This document shows positions 1-9,430 of a DNA stretch of 17,820 nt, piece by piece. The stretch is from a bacterium (GTDB lineage: Bacteria; Blakebacterota; Blakebacteria; Blakebacterales; Blakebacteraceae). Position 1 is the first letter of the stretch. Each line of letters starts with the position of its first letter. Made by a program: the position numbers and the translations under genes. Under the pieces are notes generated by a model. The model searched no databases. It saw only the letters and a program-made list of their open reading frames with translations, and had not been told where the DNA came from. The stretch lies in contig JALGVQ010000053.1 of the NCBI GenBank assembly GCA_025774615.1, positions 1 through 17,820 on the forward strand. The letters are read 5' to 3'.

Positions 1-535
1 TGCGCGGTTTTTCGAGGTTCTCATTATCCCATTTCGGCTGCCGGGCGATTCTGTCCGCGATATCGATCCCCTCGACGACCCGCCCGAACACGGTGTATTG
101 CCGGTCAAGAAGAGGGATCTTCGAGAGACAGATAAAGAACTGGCTCCCTGCCGAATCGACATTCCGATCTTCCCGCGCCGCCGAGACGATCCCCCGTTCG
201 TGAGGGATGTCGTTGAACTCGGCCCGCACGGTCCATTCGGGGCCGCCGAGGCCGTCGTTCCAGGGGTTATCATCCTTCGAGAGCGGGTCACCGCCCTGGA
301 CGATGTAGCCCTCCGCGATCCGGTGGAAGGTGGTCCCGTTGAAGAAATCCTCCCGGGCAAGCTTCTTGAAGTTCTTCACATGATCAGGCGCTTCACGGGG
401 GTAGAACTCGATCACGATGGTGCCGAGTTCTGTCTCGATCACCCACTGGTCGGTGCCGCCGAGAAAGAAGTAACCGCCCGCGGCGATGAGCAGGAGAAAG
501 AGGAACCCGAAGAGGATTGTTCCCAGACTCCGCAT
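1..535 (-). CDS. Membrane-anchored cyclophilin-type peptidyl-prolyl cis-trans isomerase (C-terminus beyond window)
   Basis: This protein catalyses cis-trans isomerisation of X-Pro bonds in proteins. Reading from ATG at 535, 178 codons are visible and the frame is open at the left edge, so the C-terminus is missing. Residues 7-26 are a hydrophobic segment (ILFGFLFLLLIAAGGYFFLG) behind a single Arg. There is no lipobox Cys, so I read it as an uncleaved signal anchor with the isomerase domain outside the cytoplasm. Cyclophilin motifs follow in order: FHRI with the catalytic Arg at 72, IVQGGDP at 78-84, SAGSQFFI at 128-135 and LDRQYTVFGRV at 143-153. A GGGAGG Shine-Dalgarno lies about 7 nt upstream of the ATG. 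The gene sits 39 bp after the HAD hydrolase gene and is probably co-transcribed with it. A role in folding exported proteins is inference; the family assignment is very secure. Confidence 0.95.
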   Translation of the reverse strand, partial: MRSLGTILFGFLFLLLIAAGGYFFLGGTDQWVIETELGTIVIEFYPREAPDHVKNFKKLAREDFFNGTTFHRIAEGYIVQGGDPLSKDDNPWNDGLGGPEWTVRAEFNDIPHERGIVSAAREDRNVDSAGSQFFICLSKIPLLDRQYTVFGRVVEGIDIADRIARQPKWDNENLEKPR

Positions 536-574
536 GATATCCCTCCCGGAGGATAGTGTGGTTCAGATGGTCTC

Positions 575-1306
575 TCAGTCGGTATCACCGACACCCGGAA
601 GGAGATCGAACAGTCCGGTAAGGTCGGTGACGGTGGCATCGGGGGCGGGGTACCCCGCAGGATACTCTCCACCCTTCCGGTTGACCCAGACCGTCCGCAA
701 CCCGGCCCTGGAACCGCCCGCGACATCAGAGGAAGGGCTGTCACCCACGAATACCGTCTCCTCCGGATCGAGGTCGAGTCGCCAGAGGGCGTGCTCGAAG
801 ATCCGGGCAGCAGGCTTGTACGCGCCGGCACCCTCACTGGTGACCACCGCTTCAAAGGTGATCGGCAGCTCCGCACAGAGAATGACCTGGATCACGGGGT
901 CGTTCTCATCGGCATTCGATATGAGCGCCAGACGGTATCCCCGCGCAGCAAGAGTCGGAAGCACCTCTGACACCTCGGGATAGAGCCCGCTGGTCGCGAT
1001 GCGCTCCCAGAGCAGTTCGATATCACTCTCCAGATCGCGGTACTCATTCAGCCCGAAATGTTCATAGAGCGCCGTGAGCCGCGAGCGGTGCCGGTCCTTG
1101 ATCGAGCGGAACGGCCTCTCGACCGCTGCGGTGTCCCAGTCGTATTCTTTCCTGCTCAAAGCCCGGTAGACTTCCTCGAACTGGTCATCATCCAGATCGA
1201 TCTCCTCGGCAATGAGCAGATTGCGCAACTGGTAGCGGGGGAACCCTGTATCATCCACGAGCGTGTAGAGCACATCGAAGAGGATGGCTTTGACCGGCGG
1301 TATCAC
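575..1306 (-). CDS. HAD-superfamily hydrolase (haloacid dehalogenase-like)
   Basis: This is a 243-residue cytosolic HAD-superfamily protein, the usual length for subfamily I with a helical cap. Motif I is LFDVLYTL with the nucleophile Asp11. The second Asp typical of HAD phosphatases (DxD) is replaced by Leu13, as in dehalogenase-like members, which also lack an acid at that position. Motif II is the Ser130-Asn131 pair in LISNAD. Motif III is Lys164 in AYKPAARIF. Motif IV is VGDSPSSD, Asp189 and Asp194. The helical cap falls at about residues 20-110. The start is GTG at 1306 and overlaps the stop of the upstream GWxTD gene as GTGA, so the two are translationally coupled. The substrate cannot be read from sequence: a small phosphorylated metabolite, an organic halide or no catalysis are all possible. 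Family is certain, reaction is not. Confidence 0.9.
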   Translation of the reverse strand: MIPPVKAILFDVLYTLVDDTGFPRYQLRNLLIAEEIDLDDDQFEEVYRALSRKEYDWDTAAVERPFRSIKDRHRSRLTALYEHFGLNEYRDLESDIELLWERIATSGLYPEVSEVLPTLAARGYRLALISNADENDPVIQVILCAELPITFEAVVTSEGAGAYKPAARIFEHALWRLDLDPEETVFVGDSPSSDVAGGSRAGLRTVWVNRKGGEYPAGYPAPDATVTDLTGLFDLLPGVGDTD

Positions 1307-3489
1307 CGAACCCGGTTCACACGGAAGAAGGTCTGGCTCACTGTACGCGTTCCCGCGACCAGGTCCTCAACGGTGATCCTGAGCCGGTACATCCTGAAGC
1401 TGCTGTCCTCCAGGGAGATCGCCATGGTCTCAACGACATCGTTGAAGATGCCCGATTCCTCATCGAGGACGACTTCGACTCCACCCGCCTGCTGCCTGGT
1501 TGCGGTGCGGCCGCCGATCCGTACGCGACCGAGCGAACCCTGCTCTCCGGCACCGGGGTCGATCCGGTACGAGGTGCGATACCTCGTCGCGCCGTACTCA
1601 TCCTTCCTGAGCCCGTAGATGCCGAAGTAGATCAACACCGGCTGGTTCTGCTGGTAGACCCGTGTCGGCAGGGGTGTGACCATATACCCCCCCTTGGCGA
1701 AACGGCCCTGCTCGCCCTCAACGACCGTGAACGCGATCTCCACATCGCTGATGTGAAGCCCTTCCTCGGGATAATTCCGTACGATTATAGGGATCTCCTG
1801 GTCCTGCCGCCGGAACCCCTCTTGATCGGAGAAAGAGAGTGCCAGCGTGTAATTGCCGGGCGCGACCGTCATCACCTCCTGGTCGATGCTGATCATGTCC
1901 GGTCCCACTCCCGGTCCGATCGGAACGCGCATCTGCCGGGTGTTCCGGTACACCTCCTGCTGAAAATCGGAGGTGAAGAGACTGATGTTGACCGTGACGA
2001 TCGCCTCTCCCTCATCAAGGGTCTTCTGCGTGATCAGTTCGATCACGGGAAAGGCCCAGTACGCTTCATACCGGGTCATGCCATCCGGTGCCTTGAAGGA
2101 GGCTTCATCGTTATAGATCGTTAACGGTTCAACTTCGATCTCCGGGATATATCCGCTCTGGGTGAGTCCGACCCGCAGATCCTGGTTTGCATCCTCAACC
2201 AGGAAGCTGAGACTCTGCTGATCGACACCGTAGAGCAGCATCCCGAATTTTGGATCCATGGAGACACGGGAGGCCGCGTACTCTCCGGGACCGGGCGTCG
2301 GCACGAATCTCCATCCTCCGCCGAGCGGATGCTGTTCGAAGTGGAAGATCATCCGCGGCCGTTGACCTTTCTCTTCGTACATCCACGACATGTTGTCGAT
2401 CTCGATCTCATGAGTGAACGCGACCTCGTCCGCCTCACCCCATCTGATATAGATCAGCCCCATGTCGTTGAAGGGCGCCTCGATATCATAGGTGGGCGGG
2501 AGGTGGAGCCATCCCTGATCGTCGGGATTGTTCCAGACCGCCCGAAATCCTGCCATCAGGTGGTTCTGCTCCGCCACCCTGAGGCGATCGTAGTGGATGG
2601 CGATCACCTCGTTGTCAACGGTGGTCTTCGTGGGATCCTTTTCCTTCCAGAAGCCCCGCAGGAAGTTCGCGTAGTCCTCAACCGTCTCGACACGCCTGAA
2701 TCTCGCCATCTGCGTAAGGTTGGCGGCCCAGATGGCGTCCTCCCACATCGCCCGGGCCACAGCCGGATATTTCATGAACGTGATCGCGTCGAGGTAGCGG
2801 GTGGTTCCGTCCTCCACTTCCCCCATCTCGAAGAGTGTCAGGGCCAGAGTGTAGTCCACCCATCCCGGGGCGAAGTCCCGGTAGCGTTCCCTCAGGCCCC
2901 GCAGCATCGCCTCGGCCCGACTGGTGTTGCCGCTCAGCCTCAGGGCGTCAGCATACCGGAAGGTGAGCACCGGATCGCTGGTGGTCGCCCTGGCCGCTGC
3001 CTCGAGAACCCCGACATAGTCAGGCAGTGATCCCTGCTCTGCGTGCGCCCCGAGGAGCCGTCGCATCACATCTTCGTAAAGGGGATCATCCTCGACGAGT
3101 CCTTCGAACAGTTCGAGCGCCTCATTCAGGTTCCGGTTACCACCCAGACGGGTGAGGGTGCGCGCTTTCCAGTAACGACCCTCCCGTGACGCGGGATCAA
3201 CTTCGAGGGCGCGTTCCATGTTCTTGAGGGCGTCTCTCAGCTGTTCTTCCCGCGCGAACGCCTCAGGTGGTTCGGTGAAATCACATCGACCGAGCCAGAC
3301 GTGGGGGAGAGGATCGCGGCGATCGATCCTGGACGCCCTGCGGAAGGATGCCCGGCAGTCGGACGAAAGCGTCCTTTCCCGCCTCCATCGCCTCACGCAT
3401 CCGATCCCTCTGCTCGGCCATCCATACTGGAGCCGTGTCACGTGACACGGGTGCCGGCCCGGTGTTCGGTGCATCGGGAACGGCCCCAC
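1303..3489 (-). CDS. TPR-repeat GWxTD-domain protein, body of a probably frameshifted gene
   Basis: This open frame encodes TPR-like helical repeats (about residues 45-250: HVWLGRC, ALKNMERALEVDP, ALELFEGLVEDDP and similar). A GWxTD domain follows: FWKEKDPT at 280-287, then a RIYIRYGEPDE-type strand as NDMGLIYIRWGEADEV at 341-356, with an aromatic SWMYE at 368-372. After that come several hundred residues of beta-rich sequence. GWxTD proteins are usually exported proteins of unknown biochemical role, common in Gemmatimonadota, Acidobacteriota and related groups. The first 45 or so residues in this frame are Arg-rich and do not look like real protein. A convincing signal peptide lies upstream in another frame (3281-3553). 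The true gene therefore most likely starts near 3553 and changes frame at about 3340-3385. The 3' end overlaps the HAD gene by GTGA. GTG at 3489 is only the most upstream start in this frame. Confidence 0.85.
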   Translation of the reverse strand: MGPFPMHRTPGRHPCHVTRLQYGWPSRGIGCVRRWRRERTLSSDCRASFRRASRIDRRDPLPHVWLGRCDFTEPPEAFAREEQLRDALKNMERALEVDPASREGRYWKARTLTRLGGNRNLNEALELFEGLVEDDPLYEDVMRRLLGAHAEQGSLPDYVGVLEAAARATTSDPVLTFRYADALRLSGNTSRAEAMLRGLRERYRDFAPGWVDYTLALTLFEMGEVEDGTTRYLDAITFMKYPAVARAMWEDAIWAANLTQMARFRRVETVEDYANFLRGFWKEKDPTKTTVDNEVIAIHYDRLRVAEQNHLMAGFRAVWNNPDDQGWLHLPPTYDIEAPFNDMGLIYIRWGEADEVAFTHEIEIDNMSWMYEEKGQRPRMIFHFEQHPLGGGWRFVPTPGPGEYAASRVSMDPKFGMLLYGVDQQSLSFLVEDANQDLRVGLTQSGYIPEIEVEPLTIYNDEASFKAPDGMTRYEAYWAFPVIELITQKTLDEGEAIVTVNISLFTSDFQQEVYRNTRQMRVPIGPGVGPDMISIDQEVMTVAPGNYTLALSFSDQEGFRRQDQEIPIIVRNYPEEGLHISDVEIAFTVVEGEQGRFAKGGYMVTPLPTRVYQQNQPVLIYFGIYGLRKDEYGATRYRTSYRIDPGAGEQGSLGRVRIGGRTATRQQAGGVEVVLDEESGIFNDVVETMAISLEDSSFRMYRLRITVEDLVAGTRTVSQTFFRVNRVR

Positions 3490-3553
3490 CGGAACCGATC
3501 AGCAGGAGGAGCAGGAGTGCCGGATGGCGTATCATGTGTCGGTTGATCATCAC
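3281..3553 (-). pseudogene. Signal-peptide-bearing N-terminus of the GWxTD protein, out of frame with its body
   Basis: This 90-codon frame starts GTG-ATG at 3553/3550 (or ATG at 3535). It encodes a basic n-region, a hydrophobic core (ALLLLLLIGSGGA) and a polar stretch, then a helix-prone segment MAEQRDRMREAMEAGKDAFVR that looks like the first helix of a TPR. It then runs into low-quality sequence rich in Pro, Ser and Arg and stops at 3281. The GWxTD body is open in the neighbouring frame from about 3350 onward, where FRRASRIDRRDPLPHVWLG reads as a normal TPR helix. Joining them needs the ribosome to skip one base: the sequence carries one extra base, or lacks two, relative to an intact gene. 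No lipobox Cys is visible. A sequencing or assembly error is as likely as a true mutation. No strong Shine-Dalgarno is seen. Confidence 0.65.
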
Positions 3554-3612
3554 AGTGGTATGACGGTCGAGGGGGGCCGGCTGTTCCCGGCAGAACGGGA
3601 TTGATTCACGCG
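3554..3612 (-). other. 59-bp spacer between the GGDEF gene and the GWxTD gene
   Basis: This gap separates the carB-GGDEF group from the GWxTD-HAD-cyclophilin group. It holds a small inverted repeat at 3576-3591 (GCCGG, 6-nt loop, CCGGC), which reads as a 5-bp stem on either strand. There is no T-run after it on the minus strand, so I do not call a terminator. I cannot recognise a -35/-10 pair. A promoter for the downstream group would most plausibly lie here or inside the end of the GGDEF gene. Confidence 0.4.
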
Positions 3613-4917
3613 CTACTCCCGACCTTTCCCATCCACATCCCCACCCAGGAATCCATCACGGCCGGCAACCTTGATACGGTTCCGCCCGGCCTCTTTTGCG
3701 GCATAGAGACCTTTGTCGGCAACATCCACGAGTTCCCTCAACGCTGAAGCGTCATCGGGGAAGGTGGTCACGCCACCGGAGACAGAGAGTTTCACCGTGT
3801 GCTTCCGGTCACTCCCCATGAACCCGTGCTCCTGGACCAGTTCTCTGATGCGTTCGGCCACGAGCGCGCCGCCAGACTTGTCGGTCTCGGGAAGGACGAT
3901 CGCGAACTCGTCACCACCGTATTTTGCCACCACATCCACCGGGCGAGTGGTCTCTTTCAGGATCACGGCGATATCCTTCAGCGCCTGACTGCCCAGCAGG
4001 TGCCCATGATGGTCGTTGAATCGTTTCAGACCATCCATGTCGATCATCACCAGCGTCAACCGGTGTCCATACCGGCGCGCCCGTTCGAACTCGAGTTCGA
4101 ACTGCTGTGAGAAATACCGGTAGTTGTAGAGACCGGTCAGACCGTCGGTGATGGCCTGCTCGTGGATCTCCCGTTCCTTCTCCCGGTACCGCTCGGAGAG
4201 GGCCGTGGCAATACCCGCTGAGATATAGAGGATCGCCGCCAGTGCAGCAGTATGTGCCAGGATATACGGGGTGTTCTCATAATTCAGAATGATCTCAGGC
4301 ATACCGGGAATATTCAGAAAGGTGATCTCATACAGTTCCACTGGAGTGAGTATGAGCAATCCCAGTGTCTCTATCGGATCGCGAACCAGGTAGCACATGG
4401 TCGCGAATAGCCCGATGGCCAGTGTCGCCTGCAGAAAGGTCTCTTTCCGGCTCAGCAGGTAGGAGGCGGTGATGGTATGCAGGATATAGAAGAAGACGAG
4501 GGGGGAGTCGATCCCCCCCGTCAGGTAGATGATGCATGTCAGGGCGACCAGGTCGAGGTCGATCTGGAGCATCCCCGACCGGTAGATCAGACCGAGTCCC
4601 TGCAGGTCGAGATTCTTCCGCTCACGGAAACGGAAGTCGATCTCGAAAGCCACGTTGTACATGCCCATCAGGACGAGGACGAGACCGGGCGCGAACGGGT
4701 TGTACTCGAAGTTTCCCAGCCAGGTCACCAGTAATGTCGTCGCGGCCAGGGCCATGATCGCGAACCAGCGATACTTGATCATCAGATAGGAGCGCTGGAG
4801 GTACTCGGAGCGCTGGCGTACGATCGACTCGGGCTCATCGTCCTGAACCAGCAGGCCGTCGCGCAGAGCATCCCCCTCCTCACCGGGAGGAGGCATCAGC
4901 ACCTCCTCAACAGGCAT
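3613..4917 (-). CDS. Membrane-bound GGDEF diguanylate cyclase with six-TM sensor region
   Basis: This enzyme makes the second messenger c-di-GMP from two GTP. Counting from ATG at 4917 (434 residues): a short acidic N-terminal tail is followed by about six hydrophobic segments (roughly 49-67, 75-92, 121-135, 138-155, 162-177 and 219-240). A charged linker then leads to a C-terminal GGDEF domain (about 255-420). The domain has an intact signature GGDEF at 334-338, the metal Asp in MIDMDG (293) and the substrate Asn in RFND (301). The allosteric inhibition site RPVD (325-328) lies exactly five residues before GGDEF. The enzyme should therefore be active and product-inhibited. The membrane part resembles MASE-type sensors but I cannot name a class. 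I chose ATG 4917 because GGAGG sits five bases upstream. A TTG at 4956 with its own GGGAGA is an alternative adding 13 acidic residues. The carB stop is upstream at 4986. Confidence 0.93.
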   Translation of the reverse strand: MPVEEVLMPPPGEEGDALRDGLLVQDDEPESIVRQRSEYLQRSYLMIKYRWFAIMALAATTLLVTWLGNFEYNPFAPGLVLVLMGMYNVAFEIDFRFRERKNLDLQGLGLIYRSGMLQIDLDLVALTCIIYLTGGIDSPLVFFYILHTITASYLLSRKETFLQATLAIGLFATMCYLVRDPIETLGLLILTPVELYEITFLNIPGMPEIILNYENTPYILAHTAALAAILYISAGIATALSERYREKEREIHEQAITDGLTGLYNYRYFSQQFELEFERARRYGHRLTLVMIDMDGLKRFNDHHGHLLGSQALKDIAVILKETTRPVDVVAKYGGDEFAIVLPETDKSGGALVAERIRELVQEHGFMGSDRKHTVKLSVSGGVTTFPDDASALRELVDVADKGLYAAKEAGRNRIKVAGRDGFLGGDVDGKGRE

Positions 4918-4985
4918 GGTGACCTCCGGGGTTTCTTCCAGCTGCTCTTCGCTCAAACCATTCTCCCGATCAATATCCGGACTTC

Positions 4986-7900
4986 TTATATCTCACGTAT
5001 CTCTCTGTTATTTCCCGCACCATGGTATTCCTGGAGGGAGGTCACCTGCAAGACACCTTCCTGAAGAGCCCGGATGCCGTTGGCGGCGGCCGCGGCGCCC
5101 TTCAGCGTCGTGATACACGGAACACCCCGGGCAACCGCCTCGGTGCGGATGGAGCGGTCGTCGGTTCGCGCTCCCCGGCCGAAGGGGGTGTTGATGATCA
5201 GGTCGATATCCCCGTTCTTGATGCGGTCGACCACGTGTGGACGCGGCCCTTCACCGACCTTGAATATATGTGTTGCCTCGATGCCCGCCTGCCTGAAGTA
5301 CTCCGCGGTTCCCTCGGTGGCCATGATCTCGAAACCGAGCTCTTTCAGCTGTTTCGCCACTTTAAGGGCTTCTGCCTTGTCGTGATCGACGACACTGAGG
5401 AAGACCGTTCCCTGTGTCGGCAGTTCGTAACCGGTGGACGAGAAGGCCTTGGCGAAGGCCAGCCCCGGGGATGAGGCCGAACCCATCACCTCACCGGTGC
5501 TGCGCATCTCAGGCCCGAGGATCGTGTCGACCCCGGGGAACTTCATGAAGGGGAAGACGACCGCTTTAACGAAATATTCGGGCGCCTCTCCCTCATCGGG
5601 AACACCCAGCTCATCGAGCATCTTTCCGGCCATCACTTTCGCGGCCACCTTCGCCCACGGTATTCCTGTGGCTTTGCTCACAAAGGGAACAGTACGGCTG
5701 GCTCGTGGATTCACCTCAAGCACGAACACCTTGCCCCGCTGGATGGCATACTGCACATTCAGCAATCCCCGCACCTCGAGCGCCTCGGCCATCCGCCGGG
5801 TATATTCCCGGATCGTATCGATCACGTCATCGGATAAGGTCAGTGGAGGCAGGACGCACGCGGAGTCGCCGGAGTGTACTCCCGCCTCCTCGATATGCTC
5901 CATGATCCCGGCGATCACCACGCGCTCGCCGTCGGCGACCGCATCCACGTCCACCTCGGTCGCATCCTCCAGGAATCGGTCGATCAGCACCGGGTGCTCC
6001 GGGCTCGCCAGAACGGCAGTGCGCATGTAATGCTCGAGATCCCTGTCGGTGTAGACTACCGCCATCGCCCGGCCACCCAGTACATAGGAGGGCCGGATGA
6101 GTACCGGATACCCGATCTCACCGGCCACTGCGAGAGCCCCCTCCACCTCGGTGGCCGTCCCGTCGGCCGGCCGCGGTATGTCGAGTTCCTCAAGCAGGGC
6201 TCCGAACCGCTGGCGATCTTCGGCCAGGTCTATCGATTCCGGATCGGTACCGATGATCGGCGCCCCCGCCTTCTGCAGGTCGAGCGCAAGGCTCAGCGGG
6301 GTCTGTCCGCCGTACTGGACGATCACGCCTTCAGGCTGCTCTGTCTCGACGATGTGCAGGATATCTTCAAGCGTCAGGGGCTCGAAGTAGAGGCGGTCGG
6401 AGGTGTCGTAATCGGTCGATACCGTTTCGGGATTGCAGTTGACCATGATGGTCTCGAAACCCTCCTCCTTCAGCGCGAAGGAGGCATGACAACAGCAGTA
6501 GTCGAATTCGATCCCCTGTCCGATCCGGTTCGGTCCACCCCCCAGGATCATGATCTTCCGGTTCTCCGTGGGCTCCGCTTCGTCTTCGCTCTCGTAGGTG
6601 GAATAGAAGTAGGGAGTGTATGCCTCAAACTCGGCGCCGCAGGTGTCGACCCGCTTGAAGACGGGTCTGATATCGGTCTCCTTCCGACGCTCCCGCACTT
6701 CCTCCTCGGAAGAGCGCACCAGTCTGGCCAGTTCGATGTCGCTGTAGCCGAACCGCTTCGCCTTGTAGAGAAGCTCGCGCGGCAGTCGCCCGATGCTGAA
6801 GGCCCTGATCCGTCCCTCGAAGTCGACCAGCTGTTCGATCTGCCGCAGGAACCAGGGATCGATACCGGTAAGGCGATTCACGTCACTGAGATCCATCCCC
6901 GACTGGAAGGCGAGATGGATGTAGAAAAGACGCTCCCAGTTCGGCACTCTGAGACGCTCGGTGATCCGATCGGGATCAAGATCGGCGGCACCGTCGGAGA
7001 GTCCCGCGCGATCGATCTCAAGCGATCTGATCGCCTTGAGGAGCGCCTCCTTGAACGTCCGCCCTATCGCCATCGCCTCACCGACCGACTTCATCTGTGT
7101 CGTCAGGGTCTGGTCGACGTTGGGGAACTTCTCGAACGCCCAGCGGGGGATCTTCACGACACAGTAATCGATCGTGGGCTCGAATGAAGCCGGGGTTTCC
7201 CGGGTGATATCGTTCGGGATCTCGTCGAGTGTGTAGCCGATGGCCAGTTTGGCGGCGATCTTCGCGATCGGGAAACCGGTGGCTTTCGAGGCGAGTGCGC
7301 TGGATCGGCTCACCCGCGGGTTCATCTCGATAACCAGGATACGGCCGTCGTCGGGATTGAGAGCGAACTGAATGTTACTGCCGCCGGTCTCGACACCGAT
7401 CGTGCGGATCACCTGCAGGGCCATGTCGCGCATGCGCTGGTATTCGCGGTCGGTGAGCGTCTGCGCGGGCGCCACGGTGATCGAATCACCGGTATGGATT
7501 CCCATGGCATCGAAGTTCTCGATCGAACAGATAACCACCACGTTGTCCATGAGGTCCCGCATGACCTCCAGCTCGTATTCCTTCCACCCGATGACCGACT
7601 CTTCGATGAGTATCCGCCCGACCGGACTGGAATCGATCCCCTTCTCCGCCAGGCTCCGCAGCTCTTCGATATTCCAGGCGATACCCGCGCCAGACCCGCC
7701 GAGGGTGTAGGAGGGGCGGATGATAACCGGATATCCGATCTCCTCGATAAAATCGACTGCCTCCTCGACCGTGAGCACATATGCGCTGTGCGGGCACTCA
7801 AGCCCTGCCCTCTCCATCGCCTCCTTGAAGAGATCCCGATCCTCAGCCATCGCGATGGCGTCCGGTTTTGCACCGATCATCTCGACACCGTACCGCTCCA

Positions 7901-8222
7901 GCACCCCTCTCTCGAAGAGTTCGAGAGAGAGATTGAGCCCGGTCTGTCCTCCGACTGTCGGCAGGAGGGCATCGGGCCGTTCCTTCTCGATGATCATCTC
8001 TATGACTTCAGGAGTAAGGGGCTCCACATAGGTTCGGGCAGCGATCTCGGGGTCGGTCATGATGGTAGCCGGGTTCGAGTTCACCAGCACTACCTCATAC
8101 CCTTCCTCACTGAGGGCCTTGCACGCCTGCGTGCCCGAGTAGTCGAATTCGCACGCCTGCCCGATTACGATCGGTCCGGAACCGATGATCAGGATCTTCT
8201 TCAGATCATCACGCCGGGGCAT
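4986..8222 (-). CDS. carB: Carbamoyl-phosphate synthase large subunit
   Basis: CarB makes carbamoyl phosphate from bicarbonate, two ATP and ammonia channelled from CarA, feeding pyrimidine and arginine synthesis. From ATG 8222 the protein is 1078 residues, close to the 1073 of E. coli. The first ATP-grasp half reproduces E. coli numbering exactly at key residues: Arg129, Arg169, the GGSGAG loop from 175, Glu215, His243, Gln285, Glu299, Asn301 and Arg303. An oligomerisation region follows (about 400-550). The second synthase half begins at about 556 ([12 protein letters not shown]). A C-terminal methylglyoxal-synthase-like regulatory domain starts near 935 and includes [12 protein letters not shown], the region where UMP/ornithine allostery acts in this family. 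The start overlaps carA by 14 bp and is preceded by a G-rich GGAAGGGGGG tract. An upstream in-frame ATG at 8258 would add 12 residues and break the numbering match, so I reject it. Confidence 0.98.
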   Translation of the reverse strand: MPRRDDLKKILIIGSGPIVIGQACEFDYSGTQACKALSEEGYEVVLVNSNPATIMTDPEIAARTYVEPLTPEVIEMIIEKERPDALLPTVGGQTGLNLSLELFERGVLERYGVEMIGAKPDAIAMAEDRDLFKEAMERAGLECPHSAYVLTVEEAVDFIEEIGYPVIIRPSYTLGGSGAGIAWNIEELRSLAEKGIDSSPVGRILIEESVIGWKEYELEVMRDLMDNVVVICSIENFDAMGIHTGDSITVAPAQTLTDREYQRMRDMALQVIRTIGVETGGSNIQFALNPDDGRILVIEMNPRVSRSSALASKATGFPIAKIAAKLAIGYTLDEIPNDITRETPASFEPTIDYCVVKIPRWAFEKFPNVDQTLTTQMKSVGEAMAIGRTFKEALLKAIRSLEIDRAGLSDGAADLDPDRITERLRVPNWERLFYIHLAFQSGMDLSDVNRLTGIDPWFLRQIEQLVDFEGRIRAFSIGRLPRELLYKAKRFGYSDIELARLVRSSEEEVRERRKETDIRPVFKRVDTCGAEFEAYTPYFYSTYESEDEAEPTENRKIMILGGGPNRIGQGIEFDYCCCHASFALKEEGFETIMVNCNPETVSTDYDTSDRLYFEPLTLEDILHIVETEQPEGVIVQYGGQTPLSLALDLQKAGAPIIGTDPESIDLAEDRQRFGALLEELDIPRPADGTATEVEGALAVAGEIGYPVLIRPSYVLGGRAMAVVYTDRDLEHYMRTAVLASPEHPVLIDRFLEDATEVDVDAVADGERVVIAGIMEHIEEAGVHSGDSACVLPPLTLSDDVIDTIREYTRRMAEALEVRGLLNVQYAIQRGKVFVLEVNPRASRTVPFVSKATGIPWAKVAAKVMAGKMLDELGVPDEGEAPEYFVKAVVFPFMKFPGVDTILGPEMRSTGEVMGSASSPGLAFAKAFSSTGYELPTQGTVFLSVVDHDKAEALKVAKQLKELGFEIMATEGTAEYFRQAGIEATHIFKVGEGPRPHVVDRIKNGDIDLIINTPFGRGARTDDRSIRTEAVARGVPCITTLKGAAAAANGIRALQEGVLQVTSLQEYHGAGNNREIREI

Positions 8223-9414
8223 CGTCACCCCCCTTCCGATCTGCCCGCGCAGGGTCATTGTTGTCGCGATGTTCCCCCATCGCCCGCACGAACTCTCTGA
8301 AAAGGTAGGCGGAGTCCCGCGGACCGGGTGATGCTTCAGGGTGGTACTGTACTGCGAAGACCGGGTATCCGGTGTGCCGGAAGCCCTCGTTCGTGCCGTC
8401 GTTCAGATTGACATGAGTTTCGATGAGCCCGCTTCCTCCACTCTCCAGATCGACCGCGAACCCATGGTTCTGGCTGGTGATCTCGACTCTGCCTGTTGCA
8501 ATACGCTTGACCGGGTGGTTCGCGCCATGATGTCCGAACTTCAGTTTCCAGGTCCGGTACCCGAACACCTGCCCGAGGATCTGGTGCCCGAGACAGATAC
8601 CGAAGGAGGGGAGACAACAGGCGAGGATTTTCGCCTCCTCCACGACACCGGGGAGCGCTGCCGGATCACCGGGGCCGTTCGAGAACACTACTCCGTGGGG
8701 CTTGATCGCGAGCACATCCCCGGCGGGTGTATCGGCCGGAAATACGGTTACCCTGCCGCCGACATCCACCAGCCGGCGAAGAATGTTCTGTTTCACTCCA
8801 TAGTCCATCACCGCGACGCGGAGAGCACCCGCCGGCAGGGGCGGTTCATCCTCGGGCACCTCTACCGGTGGTACCTGCTCCTCCGGTATCCCGAATGGCG
8901 CCGGACTGGGCTGATCCCATTCATACTGCTTCCCGATCGTCACCTCATGCACCAGGTCACGACCTTCCATCTCGGGTGAGGAGCGGACCTTGTCGAGGAG
9001 CGCGTCGGTATCGGAGGAGAGCGAGACGATCCCCCGCATTGCTCCGGAAGACCTTATGTGGCGGGTGAGGGCACGTGTATCCACGCCGGTGATCCCGGTA
9101 ACACCGTATTCACGCAGGTAGTGGGTCAGATCCTGGCGCCCCCGCCAGTTACTGAAGAGGTCAGAGTACTCCCGCACCACGAACGCCTCCGGCCAGACAC
9201 CCCTCGACTCTGCGTCCTCCGGCGTTACTCCGTAATTGCCGATCAACGGGAAGGTCATAACCACGATCTGACCGGAGTAGGAGGGATCGGTCAGAATCTC
9301 CTGATACCCGGTCATGGCAGTGTTGAAGACCACCTCGCCGGTCGAATCCAATCCCGCGCCGAATGATTTTCCGGGGAATACCCGCCCGTCCTCAAGTACC
9401 AGAAATGCGTCCAC
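8209..9414 (-). CDS. carA: Carbamoyl-phosphate synthase small (glutaminase) subunit
   Basis: CarA hydrolyses glutamine and passes ammonia to CarB. The protein begins [19 protein letters not shown], as CarA proteins do. It has the small-subunit N-terminal domain followed by a class I glutamine amidotransferase domain. Counting from GTG 9414 (401 residues), the nucleophile is Cys274 in SFGICLGHQ. The His358/Glu360 pair in [10 protein letters not shown] follows at the E. coli spacing of 84 residues. An acidic, Pro-rich linker of about 30 residues (164-196) between the two domains makes it longer than E. coli CarA (382). GTG 9414 is preceded by GAGGAGG, which sits on the stop codon of hyuB. An alternative GTG at 9456 would overlap hyuB by 26 bp. 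CarA and CarB overlap by 14 bp, so their translation is coupled. I see no arginine- or pyrimidine-type leader upstream, and expression may come from the preceding operon. Confidence 0.96.
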   Translation of the reverse strand: MDAFLVLEDGRVFPGKSFGAGLDSTGEVVFNTAMTGYQEILTDPSYSGQIVVMTFPLIGNYGVTPEDAESRGVWPEAFVVREYSDLFSNWRGRQDLTHYLREYGVTGITGVDTRALTRHIRSSGAMRGIVSLSSDTDALLDKVRSSPEMEGRDLVHEVTIGKQYEWDQPSPAPFGIPEEQVPPVEVPEDEPPLPAGALRVAVMDYGVKQNILRRLVDVGGRVTVFPADTPAGDVLAIKPHGVVFSNGPGDPAALPGVVEEAKILACCLPSFGICLGHQILGQVFGYRTWKLKFGHHGANHPVKRIATGRVEITSQNHGFAVDLESGGSGLIETHVNLNDGTNEGFRHTGYPVFAVQYHPEASPGPRDSAYLFREFVRAMGEHRDNNDPARADRKGGDDAPA

Positions 9415-9430
9415 TACCTCCAGGTCCTCC

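Noticed and set aside
541-552. Self-complementary CCTCC/GGAGG sequence over the cyclophilin ribosome site
   Set aside because: A hairpin would leave a loop of about one base, which cannot form. It looks like a chance palindrome around a Shine-Dalgarno.
3576-3591. Possible terminator hairpin between the GGDEF and GWxTD genes
   Set aside because: The stem is only 5 bp and no T-run follows on the minus strand.
5874-7187. Plus-strand open frame of 437 codons inside carB
   Set aside because: It mirrors the carB coding frame, with no domain or ribosome site. The carB residues there match the family throughout.
8223-8258. Longer carB start at ATG 8258
   Set aside because: The shorter start at 8222 reproduces E. 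coli CarB residue numbering at nine active-site positions and has a G-rich ribosome-site-like tract.
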